Part shown: one piece after another, positions 56,721-64,000 of the stretch
Layout of the letters: each line of letters starts with the position of its first letter
How positions within the stretch are numbered: the first letter of the stretch is position 1
NCBI RefSeq assembly: GCF_002860355.1
Contig: NZ_NMWU01000002.1
Coordinates: forward strand, 165,770 to 229,769
Length of the DNA: 64,000 bases
Direction: 5' to 3'
Source: Bifidobacterium margollesii
GTDB taxonomy: Bacteria > Actinomycetota > Actinomycetes > Actinomycetales > Bifidobacteriaceae
The notes under the pieces: generated by a model
Told to the model about the DNA's origin: nothing
Seen by the model: the letters and a program-made list of their open reading frames with translations, nothing else
The model's database searches: none
Program-made: the position numbers and the translations under genes

Positions 56721-59700
56721 ATGAATAAAGGCAGGGGGCTGTCCGGGGTCATGCTCAGAGGCATGATTGCGCTGGTCTGCGCGGTGGCGACGCTATTGGC
56801 GTCTAATGTGCTGGCCGGTACTGCGAACGCTGCATCGAAGTTGCCTGCTAAGCCGGTGCAGATCGCGGCGAATTATAATGGGGATTCCGGTCCCGATGTG
56901 ACGGCGGCGCCGAACGTCTTGTTGTCCGACGGCACGGTATGGACGATGAACGCGAATCTGGTTACCTACCAGCGCGAGGGTTTTACTGGAATCAAGAAGA
57001 TCGCGGCTGGGAGTGCTGGGAGTCGTGCGCTGACCCGCAACGGCGACATGGTCGATCTTTTTGATGGTAGAACGCTGCTGTCTGGCGTGGCCGAGAGCAC
57101 GTTCAACGAAGATGCCGATGGGTTCGTGGTCCGGACGAACGGCACGGTGTTCGCACCCTCCGGTACGGGATATGAGACGAAGTATCTGCCGGTCAACGGT
57201 CTGTCCGGAGTACGCTCGGTCAGCGTGGACGACACCAACAAGATCGCCTATGCCACGCTATCCGATGGCGGCGTCGTCAGGTTCTCGGCCAGCATCCCCA
57301 ATGACGCTTCCAATCGCACCTCGCTGAATCTGGGGGCCGCCCGGGTGCCCGGACTGTCCGGCGTACGATCCGTCACGGCCGGCGACGGATACTATCTCGC
57401 TCTGATGGCCGACGGTACGGTGAAGGCTTCGGGGAGCAATGTTGTCGGTCAGCTCGGCCTTGGCGATCGCAAGGAGCGTTCCACGCCGGTCACGGTTCCC
57501 GGACTCTCCGATGTGAAGACGCTCTCCACCACGAACGAATCCGGCAGGACCCATTACGGCACATCCTATGCATTAAGCGGCAACGGCCGGGTTTACACGT
57601 GGGGCGTTGGCGATTACGGACAGCTCGGTCATGCCTACTCCTACGCCGATAATGGTTTTACGACCGGCTCCGTTTCCCCGACGCCGGTCGATGGGCTGAC
57701 AAACGCACGGATGCTGTATGCACAGTCGACCTACGCGGATAACGAGCCCAGGGCCATGGCGATTACCACTGACGGTAAGGTGCGCAGCTGGGGCGTCGGC
57801 TTCGGATCCAATCAGCCCCAATACGGCAATCCGGGTGCCAAACTCGACGATTTCAGCCGTGTCGGCAGCGCGATCGATATCGCTGTCGATGGTTCGAATT
57901 ACTGGGCAGCGACCGCCTTCGTCCTGACCGACGATGGCTCCATCTACGCATGCGGCCATTCCACCTATGGAGTGACCGGATCCAACATCGCCACACGAAC
58001 CCCGTTCGGCGACAACGTGCAGGGCAGTAGTGATTCAAAGGCCAAAGTGAGCTCCTCGCTTACCTACGTCAGTTCCCCGGCATGGTTCGCCAATGGCGAG
58101 TACATCGGATCGAAAATCCCTATGTCGATTACCGTAACCAACGAGCAGGCATCCGATAGGCATGAGGACCGGTCCCTTACCATCTCCTCCGTCAAGGTGA
58201 CCCTGCCAAAGGGGCTGAGCTTTTCGCAGACCAAGGAGGAGCGGGTTCGAGACATCAGGAGTCTGCTCGATCCCGTCACGCTGCAGCCGTACAAGAGCGT
58301 TACGGCAAAGTTCGACGTGTATATTCCTGACTCGTATCTGCACACCTATGTGAAGTCCTTCGACGCCAGTGCGGCGGTCGTGACCACTGCCGGGGAGGTG
58401 AGCGCCAAGGCGAGTCTGCCGGTGAACCGCACTGATGCCGACCTTACGCTGGTACGGAAAATCGAACAGTGGAATGCCAACGCCGACGTAAGTTCCGAAC
58501 TCGACAAGCTTTCCGATGAGACCATGACCCAGCTATGGTACAACCGCTACTCGGTTGCCGCCCAGAATCAGCATATGGATGTGCTTTCCGGCATGTGGAA
58601 CCTCATCGATGCGGCCACGCAGGGCAATCTGGTGGCCAGCCGCAACATGACGCAGAACGAGGCCAAGGATCTGATTCTCGCCACACTCTACGATTCCGAC
58701 GATCTGATCACCGGCGCGTCACGGGACAACTTCATCGAGGAGTTCAACGACGCCGCCCGGCAGTGGGCTCAGGACCAGCTTGAACAGAACACCAGCGAGG
58801 AGCAGCGCACCGGCCTGAAGATCCTCGCCGCCGCGCTCGCCAGCCCCAAGGTGGTTCAGGAGCAATACGACAGCTTCTCCGGCTATGCCAATCGGGTGAA
58901 GGAGGTTTACGATCAGGTGGCGACCGATCAGGAGAAGATCTCCGATCAGGCTAGGATCAACCGCATGTTCGGCTCCACGTTCCAGCAGATGCAGCGTGCG
59001 CAGAACTTCCTGCAGCGATTCAACCGACTCTCAAAGGTCGCTGAGCTCTATGGCAAGGGCGCGGACAAGCTCGAGAAGCTCGGCAAGATCAATGACTATC
59101 TCGGCACGGCCAAGGACCTCAACGATTCGTGGAACAATATCCAACGGCTTATGGAGATGCAGGATCGCGTCGGCCTGTACGTTGGCATCCTCGACTCCAT
59201 CCAGAAGAAGGCCACGATTCCGGCCGTGCGTGCCGCTGCCGGTGACGCGGCCACGACGATCCAGCTGAACGGCGATAAGTTCGTCGATGAATTCTTCGGC
59301 ATTCTCGACGACAAGGCGTCGGAGCAGATCGACGAGAAAATCGGCGAGTGGGTGGCTAAGAAGTGCCCGTACGTGGCGATCGCACAGGTAACCTCCGAAG
59401 TGATGACCGGCACGCTGCTGAAGTCCACCGTCAATGCGGCGGCCACGGCGAAGACCATGCGTATTCAGACCGATATCGCGTATGCGCTGGCCATGCGGTA
59501 CAACACGTCGATGCGGAGTTTCGAGCAGGAGCGGACCGATCCGGTGGCCAAGCTCGACGATGCGAAGTCCGTGCTGTACAGCCTCGCCATGCTGCTGAAC
59601 ATTCACGAGAAGGGCGAGACGACGTTCTCCGACCCGAGTTTTGCCCAGAGCGACGGCGGATGGGCTCAGCCGGCTCAACGAGACAATGCTGCGATCAACG

Positions 59701-60893
59701 TCAAGGAGATCCAGACTCTGGAGAAGAACCTGATCGCTCCGGATTCCACCTGGTACAGCAGCTCACCGCATCTGTGGTATGCGACCGTGTTGTGTCCTCT
59801 GAATGTGGAGGTGCGGCGCAACGGCCGTCTTGTCGTCGTCCTGACGAATCAAACCGCTTCCGTGGACAATGCCGATGGTCACTTCGAGACCATTGTGCGC
59901 GATGGCGATGCGAAGAAGATGATGGTGCTTTATGGCGCGCCGAGTGAATACTCGTTCACGCTTAAGGGTACCGGGCATGGTACCGCCATGATCGACATGG
60001 ATGTACAGAATGGCGGCAAGCGAATCGAGCATCGCAGCCAGTATCTGAAGGTCGCGCCGAACTCCCGGTTCACGGTGTCGTCCGTGCGCGCCGATGGTAA
60101 CTACGGGGTGCAGGTGGACGCCAACGGTGACGGCAAGCCGGAATCCACATCCAATGCCGTGACCCTGAATCAGGGAAGGATCACCGTGCCGACGGGCATC
60201 ACACTATCCGAGAAGACCATGTCGCTGACCGTGGGGGAGACCTCATCGGTGGGTGTGTCGATTACGCCGACGAACGCGACTCTGCCCGGAGTGCAATGGT
60301 TCTCCTCCGATCCGAAGATTGCATCAGTCGACCCTTCCGGCAAGATTCTGGGACTGAGGAAAGGTGCGGCGACGATTACGGCGAAGTCCGGCAATGTCTC
60401 TTCGACGTTGACTGTGGTCGTCGACAAGAAGGAGATCGTCAGGCGGGTGCCGGTGTACCGCGTGTACAACCGCAACTCGGGTCTGCATCACTACACGGTG
60501 AGCAAGGCGGAGAACGACATGCTGATCAGGATCGGCTGGCGTGACGAGAACCGTGGCGGCTCCGCGTTCGTGACGGTGAGCCGGGACACGCCGGGCGCGC
60601 GTCCGGTGTACCGCGAGTACAACAGGCGTTCCGGCAACCATAACTGGACGCTGAACAAGAAGGAGCACGACATGCTGGTGCGTCTGGGCTGGAGGGATGA
60701 GGGCATCGCCTGGTACACCTCGCCGACGGGCCGTGACGTGTACCGCCTGTACAACCCGAAGCCGTACCACAAGCCGAAGAACGGCCGTGGCAACGGGGGC
60801 GGCGAGCATGTGTACACGACGAGCTACGGCGAGTATCGCGCGGTGGTGCGGGCCGGCTGGCGTGGCGAGGGCGTGGCGTGGAAGAGCCTGTGA
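56721..60893 (+). CDS. Large secreted protein with RCC1, Big2 and DUF5648-like repeats
   Basis: A 1390-residue exported protein. I chose the ATG at 56721, with GGAGGGAGGAG upstream, because a signal peptide follows (MIALVCAVATLLASNVLAGTANAAS). Residues 40-440 contain RCC1 beta-propeller repeats (DGTVKASGSNVVGQLGLGDRKERSTPV; GRVYTWGVGDYGQLG). The middle 600 residues are mostly helical with a likely coiled coil. Near 1155-1240 is a Big2 domain (GITLSEKTMSLTVGE ... VQWFSSDPKIASVD). The C-terminus has three DUF5648-like repeats (VYRVYNRNSGLHHYTV; VYREYNRRSGNHNWTL; VYRLYNPKP). There is no sorting motif, so it is probably released or wall-associated. Likely an adhesin or binding protein. Confidence 0.85.
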   Translation: MNKGRGLSGVMLRGMIALVCAVATLLASNVLAGTANAASKLPAKPVQIAANYNGDSGPDVTAAPNVLLSDGTVWTMNANLVTYQREGFTGIKKIAAGSAGSRALTRNGDMVDLFDGRTLLSGVAESTFNEDADGFVVRTNGTVFAPSGTGYETKYLPVNGLSGVRSVSVDDTNKIAYATLSDGGVVRFSASIPNDASNRTSLNLGAARVPGLSGVRSVTAGDGYYLALMADGTVKASGSNVVGQLGLGDRKERSTPVTVPGLSDVKTLSTTNESGRTHYGTSYALSGNGRVYTWGVGDYGQLGHAYSYADNGFTTGSVSPTPVDGLTNARMLYAQSTYADNEPRAMAITTDGKVRSWGVGFGSNQPQYGNPGAKLDDFSRVGSAIDIAVDGSNYWAATAFVLTDDGSIYACGHSTYGVTGSNIATRTPFGDNVQGSSDSKAKVSSSLTYVSSPAWFANGEYIGSKIPMSITVTNEQASDRHEDRSLTISSVKVTLPKGLSFSQTKEERVRDIRSLLDPVTLQPYKSVTAKFDVYIPDSYLHTYVKSFDASAAVVTTAGEVSAKASLPVNRTDADLTLVRKIEQWNANADVSSELDKLSDETMTQLWYNRYSVAAQNQHMDVLSGMWNLIDAATQGNLVASRNMTQNEAKDLILATLYDSDDLITGASRDNFIEEFNDAARQWAQDQLEQNTSEEQRTGLKILAAALASPKVVQEQYDSFSGYANRVKEVYDQVATDQEKISDQARINRMFGSTFQQMQRAQNFLQRFNRLSKVAELYGKGADKLEKLGKINDYLGTAKDLNDSWNNIQRLMEMQDRVGLYVGILDSIQKKATIPAVRAAAGDAATTIQLNGDKFVDEFFGILDDKASEQIDEKIGEWVAKKCPYVAIAQVTSEVMTGTLLKSTVNAAATAKTMRIQTDIAYALAMRYNTSMRSFEQERTDPVAKLDDAKSVLYSLAMLLNIHEKGETTFSDPSFAQSDGGWAQPAQRDNAAINVKEIQTLEKNLIAPDSTWYSSSPHLWYATVLCPLNVEVRRNGRLVVVLTNQTASVDNADGHFETIVRDGDAKKMMVLYGAPSEYSFTLKGTGHGTAMIDMDVQNGGKRIEHRSQYLKVAPNSRFTVSSVRADGNYGVQVDANGDGKPESTSNAVTLNQGRITVPTGITLSEKTMSLTVGETSSVGVSITPTNATLPGVQWFSSDPKIASVDPSGKILGLRKGAATITAKSGNVSSTLTVVVDKKEIVRRVPVYRVYNRNSGLHHYTVSKAENDMLIRIGWRDENRGGSAFVTVSRDTPGARPVYREYNRRSGNHNWTLNKKEHDMLVRLGWRDEGIAWYTSPTGRDVYRLYNPKPYHKPKNGRGNGGGEHVYTTSYGEYRAVVRAGWRGEGVAWKSL

Positions 60894-61478
60894 TTGGAGG
60901 CGCTGCCTTCAATCGGGCTTTTGCGCAGCCGCTCCGCTAGCGGAGCGGCGAAGCCGGTAGGGTGCGGCCCGCTTCGGCGGGCCGTCCTTAGTTGCGGGGC
61001 GGGCCTGTGGCGAGGATTCCGGGCCTTCCCCTCGGAGGGGAAGGTGGTCGGCGGACGCCGGCCGGATGAGGTGGATGCAGACTGAACTGCGTTTCGTACG
61101 ATCCACCTCATCAGTCAGCCTTCGGCTGCCAGCTTCCCCTCCGAGGGGAAGCCCGATTGTGCATTCCGTCCCGTCCACCTCATCAGTCAGCCTTCGGCTG
61201 CCAGCTTCCCCTCTGAGGGGAAGCCTGATCATGCGGCTGTGGTTCGGGGCCGGGTATGCCTGTCGTCACTGGGCATGCTTGTCGTCACGGGGTGTGGGTG
61301 TGCCCGGTGACGGTGGTTCGTGATCGTTGGAATTGCAGGGCATGCTTGTCGTCACGGGGTGTGGGTGTGCCCGGTGACGTTTTCTGAGTCTGGTTACGCA
61401 ATCTGTGACGATCCGATGAATGCATACGATCCGATGGTCGATGGATTAGGATGTGTAAATCCTGATTTTGCGTTGTAG
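60894..61478. other. Repeat-rich intergenic region
   Basis: No gene is supported. It holds a 22-bp palindrome (60928-60949), a hairpin with TTCG loop (60965-60984, CGGCCCGC/GCGGGCCG), a hairpin of CCTTCCCCTC and its complement (61024-61044), a 56-bp direct repeat at 61102-61157 and 61174-61229 (about 54 of 56 identical), and a 42-bp identical repeat at 61271-61312 and 61338-61379. The 60965 hairpin may serve as terminator for the large gene. Confidence 0.8.
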
Positions 61479-61621
61479 TCCATCGGAATTCGATACCCGA
61501 GATTTTGAAAACCTTGAAATCATGCGGTTTTCGGAGGCCGGCGTTTCCGCTCGTATTGGAATAGGCTGCATTTCACGCCAAACGCGCACTGATCCTTTGG
61601 GTCAACCGTGATTCCGATGGA
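61479..61621. repeat. 143-bp repeat with terminal inverted repeats, copy 2
   Basis: The ends TCCATCGGAAT (61479-61489) and ATTCCGATGGA (61611-61621) are perfect inverted repeats. It is the second copy of the element at 56380. A related 45-bp segment bounded by CGATGGA and TCCATCG flanks it on both sides (about 61439-61485 and 61614-61660). Confidence 0.87.
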
Positions 61622-61684
61622 TCAGGCTGTGAAAATCCCGATTTGCGCTTTGCTCCATCGCCGATTTCGGGGACCTCGGGCCAG

Positions 61685-62845
61685 CTACTGCAGCAGCAGG
61701 GATTCGTCGCCGGGGTATCCCAGCGTGTGGGCGGTGACGATGTGGGCGGCGATCAGATCGGAAACCGCGAGCATTCCGGCTGTTTCCGCTGCATCGCCGG
61801 CCGCCGGCGAAGTCTTGGCCGTATTCGAGATTACGGCCGCATTCGAGGCTGCTGCCGCGTTCGACGTATCCGTGGCTCCCGAAACCGAACCGTCCCCGTT
61901 GCCGCCGGTATCCCCATTGCCCTCGGTATCCCCATTGCCCTCGGTATTCCCGGCGAAGGCGTTCAACTGCTCCATCGCGCAGTTCATCTCCACCACGGCC
62001 GCGGTCGGCGCGATGATGCCATTGGTCGGATCCTTGGCCTGACTGGGATTCGCCAGCAGCGCCGTGACCGAATACACCTTCCGGCGCGGATCCTCGGTCT
62101 GCTTCACCGCGGTGGCCATCAGCTGCGCGTTGGCTTTGTGCCGGTTGCTCATCGTGTGCAACGAGGAGTTCGCACCGTGCCGGGCGGCAAGGATCTCATA
62201 GGCGAAACCGGCCCGGTCCTCGGCCACGGTGAGCGAGGCCGCCTGCGCGGCCGAAATCGAATCCGATGAAATCAAATCAGACGTGTGGTCATCCACCTTG
62301 TCGCTCGGTGCCACGATGACCTTGCCGCTCAATCCCGTCCGTCCCATCGTCTGTTCGAAGCGATTGCCGACGAATACCGCCTGGGCGCTGCGAACTGTCC
62401 CTTCGACGAACCGTCCCGGGCAATCGACGGCCGATCGGCTCCACGCGGCCTGCGCGTTTGCGGCGGCCAGCAGCCTCACCGACGACGGCAACGGAGACCG
62501 GTATCGTTCGTCGCTCCGATATCCGACGGTCAGCGCGCGTTCGCAGGAACTCAGCTCGGTTTCGTCTCCGCCGCGTCCCGCGATGCCGGCCGGTGCCGCA
62601 TGGGCTGCCGGCATAACAGTCGCGGACGGGCCGATGAGCGGGCCGATCAGCATGACGAGGACGATCATCGCGGCGAGAACGATATGACCCGGTCGGATGT
62701 GAACCGGTTTGGCACGAACCGTGCGGATCGGTCGGATACGACGAATACCGGCCGTATGGGTACAGACCGCCTGCATGATGTGCCGGGATGGGAACACGCC
62801 GCTGCCCGACTCTCCGGGTTCGCCTGAAGCGGATAGTGTCTGCAT
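61685..62845 (-). CDS. Uncharacterised membrane-anchored or secreted protein
   Basis: Up to 386 residues from the ATG at 62845; no good ribosome site is visible, and an ATG at 62776 is an alternative start. A hydrophobic segment (IVLAAMIVLVMLIGPLIGPSATVMPAAHAA) at about 54-84 is either a signal or an anchor. The outer part has a conserved-looking helical domain (SSCERALTVGYRSDERYRSPLPSSVRLLAAANAQAAWSR) and then an 18-bp-repeat-encoded linker (NTEGNGDTEGNGDTGGNGDG) and an Ala-rich end. I do not recognise the family. It is divergent from nusA. Confidence 0.7.
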   Translation of the reverse strand: MQTLSASGEPGESGSGVFPSRHIMQAVCTHTAGIRRIRPIRTVRAKPVHIRPGHIVLAAMIVLVMLIGPLIGPSATVMPAAHAAPAGIAGRGGDETELSSCERALTVGYRSDERYRSPLPSSVRLLAAANAQAAWSRSAVDCPGRFVEGTVRSAQAVFVGNRFEQTMGRTGLSGKVIVAPSDKVDDHTSDLISSDSISAAQAASLTVAEDRAGFAYEILAARHGANSSLHTMSNRHKANAQLMATAVKQTEDPRRKVYSVTALLANPSQAKDPTNGIIAPTAAVVEMNCAMEQLNAFAGNTEGNGDTEGNGDTGGNGDGSVSGATDTSNAAAASNAAVISNTAKTSPAAGDAAETAGMLAVSDLIAAHIVTAHTLGYPGDESLLLQ

Positions 62846-62923
62846 GAATCGTTAGACTAGTAGCCGTTGCAGACCATTTGCGGGCAAGGTGCCCGTTATA
62901 ACTTCATATGGGAGGTCTTGGGC

Positions 62924-64000
62924 ATGGAATTGGACTTGGCAGGTATGTACCGTCTCGCTGCTGAGCAGGGAATAGATGCCGAGACTCTGGATACCGCGTT
63001 GGCGGAAGCTCTGCGTCTCGCTTATTTGAAGACTCCTCACGCCGCTAAGCACGCCCGCGTCGAACTTGATCCGCGTGCCGGCACGTTCACGGTCTGGGCT
63101 CAGGATGAGATCCGTCAAGAGCCGACCGAGGACGATCCCTATCCCGCCCCGGTGCTGGGCGAGGAATACGACGACACCCCTCGTGATTTCGGTCGTCTGG
63201 CCGCATCGACCGCTCGTCAGGTCATCTCCCAGCTGTTCCGTCGCGCCGCCGATGAGAAGGTGTTCGGTGCGTTCTCCGGTCAGAAGGGCAAGCTCATCAC
63301 CGGCGTGGTGCAGCAGGATGCCAAGGATCCCGGTAATGTTCATGTGGCGGTCGGGGACGTCGAGGCGATTCTTCCGAGGCGCGAGCAGGTGCCGGGGGAG
63401 CGATATCATCACGGCGATCGTCTGCGTGTCTACGTGGTGAACGTGGCGCGTGGTCTCAAGGGGCCGGAGATCATCGTCTCCCGTTCGCATCCGGAGCTGG
63501 TTCGTCGTCTGTTCGAGCGCGAGGTGCCGGAGCTTTCCAGCGGTGCCGTGTCGATCATGTCGATCGCCCGCGAGGCTGGAGCCCGTACCAAGATCGCGGT
63601 TCGCGCCAATGCGCAGGGCGTCAACCCGAAGGGTGCGCTGATCGGCCCCGGCGGTTCCCGTGTGCGCGCGGTGATGGAGAATCTCGGTCAGGAGAAGATC
63701 GATATCGTCGACTGGTCGAATGATCCGGCGAAGTTCGTGGCCGCGGCGCTTTCTCCGGCCCACGCCACCGAGGTGCAGGTCGTCAGCGAGAAGAACAAGA
63801 CGGCGATCGCCTTCATTCACGATGATCAGCTGTCGTTGGCCATCGGCAAGGAAGGGCAGAACGCCCGACTTGCGGCCAAGCTCACCGGATGGAAGATCGG
63901 CATCGAGTCCGAGGAGATCCGTGCGAAGAAGATGGCCGAGGCCGCAGCGAAGGCGAAGGATGCGCAGGCGGATCGGAATGATCCGGCGGACGGTTCCGAA
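62924..64000 (+). CDS. nusA: Transcription termination/antitermination protein NusA (3' end outside the window)
   Basis: NusA binds RNA polymerase and modulates pausing, termination and antitermination. The start at 62924 has GGAGG 8 bases upstream. The first 359 residues are visible without a stop: an N-terminal polymerase-binding domain (MELDLAGMYRLAAEQGIDAETLDTALAEALRLAYLKT), an S1 domain (GKLITGVVQQD ... GDVEAILPRREQVPGERYHHGDRLRVYV), KH1 (SIAREAGARTKIAVRAN, GALIGPGGSRVRAVMENLGQEKIDIVDW) and KH2 (LAIGKEGQNARLAAKLTGWKI). Actinobacterial NusA lacks the acidic repeats of E. coli; this one ends in a Lys/Ala/Asp stretch at the window edge. Confidence 0.97.
   Translation, partial: MELDLAGMYRLAAEQGIDAETLDTALAEALRLAYLKTPHAAKHARVELDPRAGTFTVWAQDEIRQEPTEDDPYPAPVLGEEYDDTPRDFGRLAASTARQVISQLFRRAADEKVFGAFSGQKGKLITGVVQQDAKDPGNVHVAVGDVEAILPRREQVPGERYHHGDRLRVYVVNVARGLKGPEIIVSRSHPELVRRLFEREVPELSSGAVSIMSIAREAGARTKIAVRANAQGVNPKGALIGPGGSRVRAVMENLGQEKIDIVDWSNDPAKFVAAALSPAHATEVQVVSEKNKTAIAFIHDDQLSLAIGKEGQNARLAAKLTGWKIGIESEEIRAKKMAEAAAKAKDAQADRNDPADGSE

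Overview
The window is high-GC chromosomal DNA from an actinobacterium, very probably a Bifidobacterium. The evidence is the actinobacterial form of RpoC, the Asp/Gly-rich RpoC tail, low-complexity tails on several ribosomal proteins, a fused AdnAB-like helicase-nuclease pair and DUF5648-type repeats on a secreted protein. The assignment comes from protein character and gene order, not from a search.

Layout: (1) 2-4141, the 3' part of rpoC, cut by the window edge. (2) 4363-9725, a five-gene oligopeptide/dipeptide ABC importer (lipoprotein, two permeases, two ATPases). (3) 9813-13546, minus strand: Ser/Thr kinase, PP2C phosphatase and a CmpB-like membrane protein. (4) 13753-22298, two overlapping helicase-nuclease genes resembling AdnA/AdnB, for double-strand break processing. 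(5) 22502-25462, two MFS transporters. (6) 25721-40573, the S10/spc/alpha ribosomal gene block with secY, adk, infA, rpoA and the very short rpmJ, then truA. (7) 42084-45188, a circularly permuted ATP-grasp/alpha-E protein and its transglutaminase-like partner.

(8) 45413-53333 is an integrated element of about 7.9 kb in the 3' end of tRNA-Ser(CGA). It is bounded by 26-bp direct repeats with one mismatch. It carries a tyrosine integrase with 12-bp-spaced arm-type repeats near both ends, an excisionase-like protein, a small winged-helix protein next to an iteron array with an exact 23-bp period (a candidate replication origin), an Xre repressor with two 18-bp operators over its own promoter, several small genes, a second tyrosine recombinase whose N-terminal domain is tandemly duplicated in a mosaic pattern, an HNH-AP2 endonuclease and a structured region with inverted DnaA-box-like arms. 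I see no capsid, portal, relaxase or FtsK gene. It therefore looks like a minimal replicating integrative element or phage satellite, and it is the most novel part of the window.

(9) 53517-60893 holds two single-pass zinc-ribbon membrane proteins and a 1390-residue secreted RCC1/Big2/DUF5648 protein. A 143-bp repeat with terminal inverted repeats lies on each side of the large gene. (10) 60894-61684 is a repeat-rich intergenic region. (11) 61685-62845 is an uncharacterised membrane/secreted protein on the minus strand, and 62924-64000 is the 5' part of nusA, cut by the window end.

The backbone is mostly core transcription and translation genes. Accessory material is concentrated in regions 8-10.
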